64,000 nucleotides of DNA from Paenibacillus hunanensis (GCF_014645615.1 NZ_BMMB01000007.1:62001-126000); one strand, 5' to 3'. Numbered from the stretch's first letter, positions 17,026 to 25,627 are shown. Made by a program: numbers and translations. The notes: generated from the sequence alone by a model not told the origin.

Positions 17026-17565
17026 ATGTCCAGAAAAACGTTATCCAGTATTCTTTTTGTAATTGTTGCGATTGTAGCGGTATTATTCGGTGCCAATGAA
17101 TGGAATGGGCAACAGCAGACACCTACTCATTCGTCTACTTCAACGACAGCCACACATGAAGCTAATTCAGATGCATCCCATACAGCCAGCGGCGGCACAT
17201 CCGGTAGTAAGCCAGCCACTTCAGAATCGTGTACGATTATTAATACCTTTGATGGTGTAGCTAATTATTTGCGTCAGCATGACGGGCAGCTACCGTGCAA
17301 TTATATTACGAAAAAGCAAGCGGAACGATTAGGCTGGGAATCGTCCAAGGGGAATCTAACCGAGGTTGCGCCAGGTAAAAGTATCGGTGGCGACACCTTC
17401 AGCAACCGTGAAGGCTTATTACCCAAAGCCTCTGGCCGCAAATGGCATGAAGCGGATATTAACTATACTTCCGGTTTCCGCGGTGCAGATCGTATTTTAT
17501 ATTCCAGTGATGGCTTGATCTACAAAACGACGGATCATTATCAATCCTTCCAGCAGATCAAGTAA
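17026..17565 (+). CDS. Barnase-type ribonuclease with N-terminal anchor and linker (copy 2)
   Basis: 179 residues; the start follows GACAGGAGAAATT. Residues 9-23 are a hydrophobic segment without an obvious signal-peptidase site, so the protein may stay membrane-anchored. Residues 27-67 are a Ser/Thr/Gly/Ala-rich linker. From residue 69 the barnase domain follows, with Lys96, Glu142, Arg152, Arg156 and His171 matching the catalytic set. Cys69 and Cys91 occupy the same positions as the pair in copy 1. Barnase Arg72 is His here. A TATAAT at about 16917 may be its promoter. No barstar is directly adjacent; the nearest inhibitors are 5-6 kb upstream. Confidence 0.93.
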   Translation: MSRKTLSSILFVIVAIVAVLFGANEWNGQQQTPTHSSTSTTATHEANSDASHTASGGTSGSKPATSESCTIINTFDGVANYLRQHDGQLPCNYITKKQAERLGWESSKGNLTEVAPGKSIGGDTFSNREGLLPKASGRKWHEADINYTSGFRGADRILYSSDGLIYKTTDHYQSFQQIK

Positions 17566-17656
17566 GTAGCTACTGTAGAATGAAGTACATTACATGTAAT
17601 GAAATGAAGTCAGTTTAGATAAGCAAAGCAAAAGAACCAGTATACAGCATGCACAG

Positions 17657-17697
17657 ACGACCATAGGGTTCCGAACAGGGAATCGTATGGTCGTTTT
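17657..17697 (+). terminator. Terminator of barnase 2
   Basis: ACGACCATA (17657-17665) pairs with TATGGTCGT (17686-17694), then TTT. It ends before the ribosome site of the AraC-type gene. Confidence 0.7.
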
Positions 17698-17717
17698 GCT
17701 AAGGAGGGACATGAAGG

Positions 17718-19610
17718 ATGTATGTTTTACATGATATAAAGCGATATGAGTCCACAATAGATGCGGGTAATAAGACAATGGAGTCTCAGCTGCTACATAG
17801 GAAGAATGATGCGCTGCACAGTCTACTTCTACCCATTGACCCATCGACATCGACCATAAATACGAAGCAGCCAATCGCTGCTATGACCCAATGTTATACA
17901 CTCTGGATCATTCAAAATGGCTCGGCATGGCTTACGCTGGAGCGGCAATCGAAGATACGGATAACAGGGGGACAATGTGTACTGCTAGAACCGGATTGTC
18001 ATTATACGATAGAGGATGCAGAAGAAGAGATATCATCTTCGGAATCGGAAAAATATACAGACTCTGAGCTATACCGACAGGAAGCTAACAGTAACAGTAC
18101 GAGATCAACTTCTGCTAACGGAAGTCAAAAGCAATCGTTCAGCTGGCTTGAGATCACCTTTGATTATATGGGGGAGATGGAGCTTCAAGATGATCGGACA
18201 GCATGCACGAGCCATTCACACAATCGGGAAAGACGATGGATGACGACCAGAGCGCCATTTGCCTGTACTGGTGTGTTATCCATAAGGCAAAGTCGTGAAG
18301 TGCAGCGACTTGCTTTGCGTGTGTTCATGCTGCGTACTGAGATGGAGCAACAGACGGCGAGTAAGGAGTCGTCAACGAATGGATTCAATCATCAGGGCAA
18401 CATGGAAGCTGTATTATTTCAGCACATGATTCATGAGCTACTCTGTGTGCAGCCTGAGGCTGCTGCAAAGCCACTACCAGATTCGGATACGCATTTGGAA
18501 CAGACCATTACCTATATGGAGCAATATTATGGACAAACGATCACGCGCAATAAGCTAGCCAGCATTGCCAGGCTCAGTCCGTGGTATTATTCGACTTCCT
18601 TTCAGCAGCGTTATGGGATGAGTCCGATGACGTATTTGAATGAAGTACGCCTGCGGCGAGCGAAGGAGCAGCTAGTGATCGGCAAGCTACCTGTTCGCGA
18701 TATTGCAGATCAATGTGGATTTCGAGATGAGAGCTATTTTCGCCGTCGCTTCAAGACTTCGGTCGGTGTAACGCCATTACACTTTGCCGGGCAAAAGCGA
18801 GAGCGTGTGGCGGATATGTCCTATGCGTATGTTCCGCATCTGCTAGCCCTACAGGTTGCTCCTTATGCCGCCATGGTCAATGAGGAACGTGATGTGCATC
18901 GCCGTCCATACCATGCGTCGATTACAGTACCTTTACCACGTCAACGGCAGATGACCGAAGCGCTATGGGAGCACAATATGAAGCTACTGGCATCTGCGGC
19001 TCCAAGTGTCATTCTATGTGATGATGGAAAGGAACGGATGCCCTATCGACAACAGCTTGAGCAGATCGCACCGTGTCTGTATGTACCGTGGAAGCAGTTG
19101 GATTGGCGCAGTCAGCTACGTCAGGTAGCCGAATATGTGCATCATGAATCGACCGCATCGCTATGGCTGGAGCGCTATGAGCAAAGCATTCATGCTGTTC
19201 GTCAGCAGCTTGAGCGCACGGTAGCGGGTGACAGCATTATGTTACTTCGCATTACAGGTGAGCAGCTCGCTGTGTATGGTAGACGCAATGTAGGCGCGGT
19301 GCTGTACGATGATCTACAGCTGCACTGTCCGTATGATAGCGAGACGATTGAGGTGGAGCATATTATCGAGCTGGACTTTGTGGAGCAATGCGATCCCCAT
19401 CATTTATTACTCGTGATCGATCAGGAGCCGATAGCGATTGCTCACTGGGAGCGTATTCGTCAGGATGAACGCTGGTTGGAGCTTACAGCGGTACGTACAG
19501 GGCGAGTACATCGACTTTCGGAAATGCCCTGGCTGGAATATAGCCCGCTCGCACATCAGTGGATCGCAGAGCGGCTGCCGTCTATTTTACTGTCGTCCTA
19601 TCCAAGCTAG
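17718..19610 (+). CDS. Btr-like regulator: AraC DNA-binding domain fused to a siderophore-binding domain
   Basis: 630 residues from ATG ten bases after AGGAGG. Residues 30-180 resemble an AraC sensing cupin, interrupted by a Ser/Glu-rich low-complexity insert (102-140). The AraC double helix-turn-helix is at about 259-356 (LASIARLSPWYYSTSF, VRDIADQCGFRDESYFRRRF). Residues 370-630 resemble a periplasmic iron-siderophore-binding protein, here cytoplasmic because no signal is present. This architecture is that of Bacillus subtilis Btr, which senses the ferric siderophore and activates its uptake genes. A Fur-boxed siderophore-binding lipoprotein lies 1.2 kb downstream and is a probable target. 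Confidence 0.85.
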   Translation: MYVLHDIKRYESTIDAGNKTMESQLLHRKNDALHSLLLPIDPSTSTINTKQPIAAMTQCYTLWIIQNGSAWLTLERQSKIRITGGQCVLLEPDCHYTIEDAEEEISSSESEKYTDSELYRQEANSNSTRSTSANGSQKQSFSWLEITFDYMGEMELQDDRTACTSHSHNRERRWMTTRAPFACTGVLSIRQSREVQRLALRVFMLRTEMEQQTASKESSTNGFNHQGNMEAVLFQHMIHELLCVQPEAAAKPLPDSDTHLEQTITYMEQYYGQTITRNKLASIARLSPWYYSTSFQQRYGMSPMTYLNEVRLRRAKEQLVIGKLPVRDIADQCGFRDESYFRRRFKTSVGVTPLHFAGQKRERVADMSYAYVPHLLALQVAPYAAMVNEERDVHRRPYHASITVPLPRQRQMTEALWEHNMKLLASAAPSVILCDDGKERMPYRQQLEQIAPCLYVPWKQLDWRSQLRQVAEYVHHESTASLWLERYEQSIHAVRQQLERTVAGDSIMLLRITGEQLAVYGRRNVGAVLYDDLQLHCPYDSETIEVEHIIELDFVEQCDPHHLLLVIDQEPIAIAHWERIRQDERWLELTAVRTGRVHRLSEMPWLEYSPLAHQWIAERLPSILLSSYPS

Positions 19611-19902
19611 CCTGTGCTATGCCGACCACACAATCGTACCGAGTCAACTTCGCACAATCCGTTCTGGTGCCAAGCAAAAGCGGATGCTATCATCTTGTAT
19701 TATGGCATGTACACAACTCCATTGGGGTCATAACCGAATCGAAAGCAGGGTCAAAAAAGTTTTAAACATATTCGCCGTTTGTTCATCACAAGTAGCTAAG
19801 TCGAAGTACGGATAATTTTTCATTTTATTAAAAAAGGATTCGCTGATATGTCGTTCTGTACATGCTCTACTACATATTTATCATTGTAAGGAGCGCATAG
19901 GA

Positions 19903-20469
19903 ATGTTGAATATTTCAGAAATGAAGCGGTTGTTAAAATTGAATAGGTTATCATTTGATCGTGGATTGACTGATGAAGAGTTCGAACAAATCGAACAGAC
20001 CTACAGTCTACGCTTTCCTCCTGATCTGCGCGAGATGTTATCCCATATGGTGCCCATAGGAACAGGATGTCCGAAATGGCGTGACTTATCTAAGCACGGT
20101 ACAGCCTCTATGCAGCAGTATTTAAATGAGCCACTGCAAGGCATTTTATTTGATATTCAGCATAACCAATTCTGGTATCCCGACTGGGGTGAACGTCCAG
20201 AAGATAACAAGGCAGCTCAGGAAATCGCTATACAGCACTATGCTAATGTGCCAAAACTCATCCCTATATACATGCATCGTTATATGCCGATGGAGCCTTG
20301 TGAAGCTGGCAATCCAGTACTGTCTGTACATCAGACCGATGTCATTGCCTATGGTACCCACCTGGAGGAGTATTTTCAAATTGAATTTAATAAGAAGCCT
20401 TATCAGAGTATGGATTTTGCTTCGATGAAGCCAATTGAGTTTTGGCTTGATTTGGATCAGCCAGTTTAA
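19903..20469 (+). CDS. SMI1/KNR4 (SUKH) family protein
   Basis: 188 residues starting after AAGGAGCGCATAGGA. The SUKH pattern is visible: the N-terminal LTDEEFEQIEQTYSLRFPPDLREML helix-strand unit, then a conserved W/Y/P segment (NQFWYPDWGERP) and a Pro-rich IPIYMHRYMP core before the C-terminal strands. SUKH proteins are common immunity proteins against contact-dependent or secreted nucleases and other toxins, but stand-alone cellular versions exist. It lies in the same 10-kb stretch as two barnases and two barstars. No partner toxin of the usual polymorphic type is adjacent. Immunity is a hypothesis. Confidence 0.75.
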   Translation: MLNISEMKRLLKLNRLSFDRGLTDEEFEQIEQTYSLRFPPDLREMLSHMVPIGTGCPKWRDLSKHGTASMQQYLNEPLQGILFDIQHNQFWYPDWGERPEDNKAAQEIAIQHYANVPKLIPIYMHRYMPMEPCEAGNPVLSVHQTDVIAYGTHLEEYFQIEFNKKPYQSMDFASMKPIEFWLDLDQPV

Positions 20470-20804
20470 GCTTTGTATAGAGTTTGGTATAGCGTAACGA
20501 AGATGATAGTTTTTGTTTTGGGCTTTGCGCTGTCGTATAGAAGATATACAAGTTGCGATAGTATATACAACTAGATAACTAAGGCGTGTGCGCAAACATT
20601 TTTGGCTGAGGTACATACCATTGGGACAAGGAATAAGGAGAGGGACTTTGGTCTTGTATTTGGATATGAATTTACGGAGTAGGGGTTCGCAGAGTAGGAG
20701 TTCATAGTAGATGCTCGTGCTCCAAGATCATATCTCCCCTAATTTCCTTTTCGCAGTGAAGTACTGACCCCATCCATAAAAGTTCGCCTGCATGCCTTAA
20801 TGAA

Positions 20805-20819
20805 TGAGAATTATTATCA
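20805..20819 (+). promoter_or_regulatory. Fur box
   Basis: TGAGAATTATTATCA matches the Bacillus 7-1-7 Fur consensus TGATAATNATTATCA with a single change. It ends 15 bases before the siderophore-binding lipoprotein start, so iron repression is expected. Nothing else is evident in 20470-20804. Confidence 0.75.
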
Positions 20820-20834
20820 GTGAAAAGGGGTATC

Positions 20835-21842
20835 ATGAACGTGAAACGAATATCTGGCATGATCGCGCTTATCTTTACCGTATTGTTGATTGTTACCGCA
20901 TGTGGTGGAGCCAATAGTGGATCCAATAGAGCTGCCTCCAGCTCTAATGAGCAAACAGCAGGACAGACCCAATCTGCCAATGAAGCACAAGACTCCTCTG
21001 CTACCTATCCCATGACGATCAAGCAAGCATCTGGCAAAATCACTTTGGAGCAGCAGCCGAAGCGCATTTATGCACCTTATATGGAGGATGCGCTGCTGAC
21101 GCTAGGGATTAAGCCTGTACTGAAATGGTCATATGGCCCACTCGTGCAGCAATATTTGGAGCCGCAGCTTGCAGATGTACCGAAAATTGACTTTTCCGGT
21201 GGTAACAATTATGAGCAGGTGCTTGCTGCTCAGCCTGATCTGATCGTGCTGTATAGCTCGGAAATGGCAGCGAATGGTGCGTATGAGCAATTTTCGAGTA
21301 TTGCGCCGACCTATGTATTTCCAGACGCAGCTGGAGATTGGAAAGGAACGGTTCAAGTGCTGGGTCAGCTCACAGGTAAAGAGACCGAAGCCAAAAAAGC
21401 GATTAGCGATTATGATGGACTGGTCAAGCAAGCACGTCAACAGCTTGAGCCGATCACAAAGGGTAAAACATTTGCCATTATCCGCATCAAGCCGAAGGAA
21501 ATTAACTTGATGGAGGGTATCTACTTTAGCGGAGTTACGTTGTATCACGATCTGGGCTTAACACCAGACCCGCTGGTCAAAGAGAAATCCTGGGACAAGT
21601 TTGCCACCTTATCATTAGAAGGCTTATCACAGCTAAACGCCGATTACATTTTCTATACGATTCAAGGCGATGATGCGGTAAGCAATGAGCAGACGATTCA
21701 GTCCAGCTCGATCTGGAAGTCATTACCTGCTGTACAGAAGGGTCATGCATACAAGGTCGAAAATAACTACTGGCTTGCCAGCGGAGCGATTGCGAACACG
21801 ATGCAGATCAAGGATGTGCTTCGTTTAGTAGCTGCTCCATAA
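20835..21842 (+). CDS. Iron-siderophore ABC transporter substrate-binding lipoprotein
   Basis: 335 residues from the ATG after AAAAGGGG. A signal peptide ends in the lipobox LIVTAC, then a Ser/Gln/Asn-rich tether (about 27-60) leads to the type III binding fold. The KRIYAPYMEDALLTLGIKPV opening and DYIFYTIQGDD late region match the FeuA/YfiY class. It sits on the outer face of the membrane and hands ferric siderophore to a permease. No permease or ATPase gene is adjacent, so it must rely on components encoded elsewhere, as happens when one FeuBC/YusV-like set serves several binding proteins. The Fur box and the upstream Btr-like activator explain iron control. Confidence 0.9.
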   Translation: MNVKRISGMIALIFTVLLIVTACGGANSGSNRAASSSNEQTAGQTQSANEAQDSSATYPMTIKQASGKITLEQQPKRIYAPYMEDALLTLGIKPVLKWSYGPLVQQYLEPQLADVPKIDFSGGNNYEQVLAAQPDLIVLYSSEMAANGAYEQFSSIAPTYVFPDAAGDWKGTVQVLGQLTGKETEAKKAISDYDGLVKQARQQLEPITKGKTFAIIRIKPKEINLMEGIYFSGVTLYHDLGLTPDPLVKEKSWDKFATLSLEGLSQLNADYIFYTIQGDDAVSNEQTIQSSSIWKSLPAVQKGHAYKVENNYWLASGAIANTMQIKDVLRLVAAP

Positions 21843-21848
21843 TAACGC

Positions 21849-21879
21849 AGACAGTGCATCTCAGGTGCACTGTCTTTTT
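21849..21879 (+). terminator. Terminator of the siderophore-binding protein gene
   Basis: AGACAGTGCA (21849-21858) pairs with TGCACTGTCT (21866-21875), followed by TTTT, seven bases after the stop codon. Confidence 0.9.
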
Positions 21880-21961
21880 ATGCTGTGCTAGAATAGAAAG
21901 GATACATATATTGTTGAGCAGCGAACATACGAGTTTTCAACGTAAACGAAGGAGCGATCTA

Positions 21962-22459
21962 ATGAATATGACACTTGAGCAATCGATTCAATATGCAGCC
22001 GATCTGCGTAGCAATGGAGGGGCAACACAGGCAAAAGAAATGCTGGAGCAGCTGATACAGCTTCATCCTACTCAGCCAGATGTGCTGTACCAGCTTGCCT
22101 GGACATGTGATCATCTTGGACTGGAACGCGAAGCTGTACCCTATTATGAGCAAGCACTAGCGCATGGATTACGAGGTGAGGATCGACCGGATGCATTGCT
22201 CGGTCTGGGTAGCACGTATCGTACACTCGGTAGATATGAAGATTCGGAGCGCTTGTTGCAGGCAGCTATTGCTGAATATCCCGAGCGCAGAGAGTTGCAG
22301 GTATTTTATGCGATGACGCTGTATAATCTGGGGCGATCTCATGAGGCAGTCGGGCTGCTACTTGAGCAGCTGGCAGCTACAAGCGCAGATGCGGGGATCA
22401 CGCAATACAACAAGGCCATGCGTTTTTACGCGGATAAGCTCGATCAGGTGTGGACATAG
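21962..22459 (+). CDS. Tetratricopeptide-repeat protein
   Basis: 165 residues starting after AAGGAGCGATCTA; ATG at 21968 is also possible. Three to four TPR units are visible (QPDVLYQLAWTCDHLGLEREAVPYYEQALAHG, DALLGLGSTYRTLGRYEDSERLL, ELQVFYAMTLYNLGRSHEAVGLLL). Such folds mediate protein contacts in the cytoplasm. No enzymatic domain is present. It lies between terminators and seems to be transcribed alone. Partner unknown. Confidence 0.85.
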   Translation: MNMTLEQSIQYAADLRSNGGATQAKEMLEQLIQLHPTQPDVLYQLAWTCDHLGLEREAVPYYEQALAHGLRGEDRPDALLGLGSTYRTLGRYEDSERLLQAAIAEYPERRELQVFYAMTLYNLGRSHEAVGLLLEQLAATSADAGITQYNKAMRFYADKLDQVWT

Positions 22460-22504
22460 GTTTCTGTGAACCTACGGAAGCCAAGCTGATCTATCGATAC
22501 ATGC

Positions 22505-22545
22505 AAATAGCCACAAGTCGTGATAGTTACGACTTGTGGCTATTT
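22505..22545. terminator. Bidirectional terminator overlapping a coding end
   Basis: AAATAGCCACAAGTCGT (22505-22521) pairs perfectly with ACGACTTGTGGCTATTT (22529-22545). The right arm lies inside the last codons of the convergent minus-strand gene, encoding its ANSHKS end and stop. Confidence 0.8.
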
Positions 22546-22823
22546 GCTGTACCAAGACGAATATAATCGAGCTCTGGCTGCTGTAATGGAGCTTTTTCAA
22601 AACGAATATCATAATACTGATCCAGCTTCACCAGCTGCACAATATCGTCGGTTGTGCGTAAGGTCTGCTCCTTATTACCAAGCTGAATCACGATGCCCTT
22701 ATCGTTAACACCAATGATCTGGTAGGTTCCCTCTGTAACCTGAATGCTACTCCGATATACAAAGGTCACAGCAATGAACGCGATAATGGCTATAACGATT
22801 ATTTGTAAAATGAGTCTTCTCAT
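22527..22823 (-). CDS. Small membrane-anchored protein
   Basis: 98 residues. A single hydrophobic helix at residues 4-23 (LILQIIVIAIIAFIAVTFVY) anchors a roughly 70-residue soluble domain rich in beta strands (EGTYQIIGVNDKGIVIQLGN, DDIVQLVKLDQYYDIRF). The orientation is probably outside. I do not recognise the family. It is convergent with the TPR gene and its stop is embedded in a terminator arm. Confidence 0.65.
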   Translation of the reverse strand: MRRLILQIIVIAIIAFIAVTFVYRSSIQVTEGTYQIIGVNDKGIVIQLGNKEQTLRTTDDIVQLVKLDQYYDIRFEKAPLQQPELDYIRLGTANSHKS

Positions 22824-23158
22824 ACGCTATCACTCCGGTTCGAGCTTTTAGTTAACTCCAACATATCAAAGTTCATGCGCCTGTGCATCCGTCCACAGGC
22901 TGAATCAACACTGTACTGTAGTCGTGCTACGGCTACATGCAGCCATAAGAGAAGTGCATGAATAGCTATGGATAGGAATAAAACGTAATGATAGAGGGAA
23001 GCATATCATGGAGTAGCTAGGTACATCGGGGTTGCTATGTAATAATCCGTTCATTCCTGCAACCTGTATCGCTATCTTCACGTCTGGAAAGTGCTGGATA
23101 TTGTTTGAGCTGATCTATTCGACCATCGTGGAATAAGACAAGAAAGGATGCGACAGAC
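22824..23158. other. Intergenic, no feature seen
   Basis: The 335 bases between the divergent small membrane protein and the methyltransferase hold no credible open frame, tRNA or strong hairpin. Both promoters must lie here; I see no unambiguous pair of boxes. Confidence 0.5.
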
Positions 23159-23884
23159 ATGAAACAAAATCTGTACGATAATCCAGAGTTTTTCGAATAT
23201 TATACCCGTTTGCGTGAATCGAAGATTACTTTTAATGATTTTGTAGAACAGCCTGCCTTTCGTTCTTTATTACCATCACTGCAAGGCAAAAGAGTGCTTG
23301 ATCTAGGCTGTGGTTCAGGTCAACTAGCTGCTTATATGCTAGAGCAGGGCGCAGCACAGGTGATTGGCACCGATATTTCCACTCGTATGCTTAGTCTGGC
23401 ACCACAGCACCCGCAGATTGAATATATTCAATCGCCAATGGAGGAACTTGATTTCCCAGGAAATTCATTCGATCTGGTCGTCAGCTCGCTTGCCCTACAT
23501 TATATCGAGCATTATGAAGTGATGATGCAGAAGATCGCCGACTGGCTCAAGGATGGTGGTCAGCTGGTCTTTTCAACCGAGCATCCGATTGTGACCGCCA
23601 AGCTGGATAAGGAAGGCTGGGTGGAGGATGAAGAAGGAGAGCGACTGTATTATGCAGTCGATCATTACAGTCAGGAGGGGATCAGGCGTGCTCACTGGGT
23701 AGTCGACGATGTGATTACATATCATCGCCGTATCTCAACACTGATCAACGGAGTGATTGAGAGCGGACTACGGATCGATGCTGTACTGGAGCCAGAGCCG
23801 ACTGCGGAAGGACTGGAGAAAATGCCGCAGCTGGTGAATGAGCTACGGAAGCCTTCGTTTGTAATCATCAGGGCGAGTAAATAG
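23159..23884 (+). CDS. Class I SAM-dependent methyltransferase
   Basis: 241 residues starting after AAAGGATGCGACAGAC. Motif I VLDLGCGSGQLAAYM (residues about 46-60), acidic motif II (GTDIS) and the post-II FDLVVSSLALHYIEHY region define a Methyltransf_11/25-type fold. The C-terminal part (WVVDDVITYHRRISTLINGVIESGL) resembles ubiquinone/menaquinone-type or small-molecule methyltransferases. The substrate cannot be told. Cytoplasmic, monocistronic, followed by a strong bidirectional terminator. Confidence 0.88.
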   Translation: MKQNLYDNPEFFEYYTRLRESKITFNDFVEQPAFRSLLPSLQGKRVLDLGCGSGQLAAYMLEQGAAQVIGTDISTRMLSLAPQHPQIEYIQSPMEELDFPGNSFDLVVSSLALHYIEHYEVMMQKIADWLKDGGQLVFSTEHPIVTAKLDKEGWVEDEEGERLYYAVDHYSQEGIRRAHWVVDDVITYHRRISTLINGVIESGLRIDAVLEPEPTAEGLEKMPQLVNELRKPSFVIIRASK

Positions 23885-23950
23885 ATATGAATGAGGAAAA
23901 AGCTTATACAATACAATGATAAATAATAATAAATACCGAGCATAAAATAA

Positions 23951-23984
23951 GAAAAAGCGCTCTAGCTAAACAGAGCGCTTTTTC
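23951..23984. terminator. Bidirectional terminator
   Basis: GAAAAAGCGCTCT (23951-23963) pairs with AGAGCGCTTTTTC (23972-23984). It serves the methyltransferase gene (plus) and the convergent phosphonate-type transporter operon (minus). Confidence 0.9.
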
Positions 23985-24035
23985 CCATTTCGATTAAGCA
24001 TGTATGCACCTGGTTAACCTACTCATCGGGGACGA

Positions 24036-24833
24036 TTACACAATCTTCTTCCGAATCCAGCCCGAGATCAGGTCTGTCAAAATAACCAGAATAATAATCC
24101 CGAGTAAAATTACGCCGACACGGTTCCAGTTACGCGAGGTAAGGGCGAATAATAGCGGTGTACCGATACCGCCCGCGCCAACCAGACCGAGTGTGGTGGC
24201 AGAACGCATATTGATCTCAAACCGATACAGAGCATACGAGAAGAACTGCGGAATGACCTGCGGCAGTACGGCAAACCATAGCACCTGTAGCTTACTCGCG
24301 CCAGCAGCGGTTAGTGCTTCCGATGGTCCCTGATCGATACTTTCGATTGATTCGGCATATAGCTTGGCAAGCATACCGACCGAATGTACACCTAGCGCCA
24401 GCACCCCGGCGAAGGAGCCAGGGCCAACCGCCTTGATGAACAGAATGGCTACGATCATTTCTGGAAATACACGAATCACGCTCAGCACGACTTTACCTGT
24501 ACCCGAAATTGCGCGCAGCTTACTCATATTGGCAGCTGCCCAGAAGGCAAATGGAATACATAGAAATGCCGATACAAATGTACCGAGAATAGAGATGGTC
24601 AGCGTCTCTAGCAAGCCACGCAGAAGATCCTCACCCTCTGGATCATATACATAATCCCAATCCGGATGCATAAAGCCATTCAGGATCGATAAGGATACCG
24701 ACTTGGCTGTCGATTGAACACCCTCAAAGTTCAGTCCATTAAATGCCCACAAATATACAGCGATCAGTACAGCAATCCACACCCACGGACGAATGCGATG
24801 CCATAGCGGTCTTCTAGCAGAGATTGAATTCAT
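24036..24833 (-). CDS. phnE: Phosphonate-type ABC transporter permease (second PhnE)
   Basis: 265 residues with about six membrane segments. The EAA-like coupling loop is visible as EALTAAGASKLQVLWFAVLPQVIPQF, and the family motif GLVGAGGIGTPL follows. It forms the membrane channel with the other PhnE. The start overlaps the end of the upstream permease by four bases, giving translational coupling. It is the last gene of the operon and ends about 50 bases before the terminator. Confidence 0.92.
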   Translation of the reverse strand: MNSISARRPLWHRIRPWVWIAVLIAVYLWAFNGLNFEGVQSTAKSVSLSILNGFMHPDWDYVYDPEGEDLLRGLLETLTISILGTFVSAFLCIPFAFWAAANMSKLRAISGTGKVVLSVIRVFPEMIVAILFIKAVGPGSFAGVLALGVHSVGMLAKLYAESIESIDQGPSEALTAAGASKLQVLWFAVLPQVIPQFFSYALYRFEINMRSATTLGLVGAGGIGTPLLFALTSRNWNRVGVILLGIIILVILTDLISGWIRKKIV

Positions 24834-25627
24834 AGCAGCTTCCTCCGTACAACTGTACTGGCATAATCAATCACAAGCACCACAGCCAGCGTCAGTAAAA
24901 TAATAATAGCCGCGCGATCATAGCGGAACAGACCGAGCGAGCGATCCAGCAGCAAGCCAATTCCACCTGCGCCTACAAGTCCGAGTACCGAGGCTGCACG
25001 AACATTGACCTCAAACGCATACAGCAGGTACGACATATAATAAGGCATCGCCTGTGGCAATACAGCAAACACGATCAGCTGTAGCTTATTCGCACCAACA
25101 GCGGTCATGGCTTCCAGTGGGCCTGGATCAATCGATTCGATTGCTTCAAACGTAAGCTTGGCGATCAGACCGAAGGAGAAGAATAAAATCGCCAGCATAC
25201 CAGCAAATGGCCCGATACCAAACACCGCAACGAAAATAGCGGCAAATAGCAAATCTGGAATAGTTCGTACCAGGTTGAGTATCAGGCGAACTGGCATCGC
25301 CACCCAGCGATTGGACGTTACATTGTAGGCACATAGTAAGGCAAATGGAATAGCCAGCAGTCCACCGAGCATTGTACCGACCAGCGCGATTTGAATCGTT
25401 TCGACCATCGGTTCCCAGATTTTCGGTAAATAGCTCCAGTCCGGGGGCACCATTTCACCTAAAAGAAAGCCCATTTGAGGTAAGCCGCGTATGAGCTGAT
25501 ATGGAGTAACCTCCGTTTGAATCGAGCAGACGATGATCAGAGCAAGGAATAGTGCCCAAGTTGCATAGCGCTTATACCGCGGCGGTGCAGCGATCACAGG
25601 TGATGCTTGATTGGTATTGGCACTCAT
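24830..25627 (-). CDS. phnE: Phosphonate-type ABC transporter permease (first PhnE)
   Basis: 265 residues, also with about six membrane helices. It carries the loop LEAMTAVGANKLQLIVFAVLPQAMPYY and GLVGAGGIGLLL. It is clearly a paralogue of the next permease; a two-PhnE layout is common in Firmicute phnCDE operons and implies a heterodimeric channel. Its start overlaps the phnC stop by four bases. Confidence 0.92.
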   Translation of the reverse strand: MSANTNQASPVIAAPPRYKRYATWALFLALIIVCSIQTEVTPYQLIRGLPQMGFLLGEMVPPDWSYLPKIWEPMVETIQIALVGTMLGGLLAIPFALLCAYNVTSNRWVAMPVRLILNLVRTIPDLLFAAIFVAVFGIGPFAGMLAILFFSFGLIAKLTFEAIESIDPGPLEAMTAVGANKLQLIVFAVLPQAMPYYMSYLLYAFEVNVRAASVLGLVGAGGIGLLLDRSLGLFRYDRAAIIILLTLAVVLVIDYASTVVRRKLL

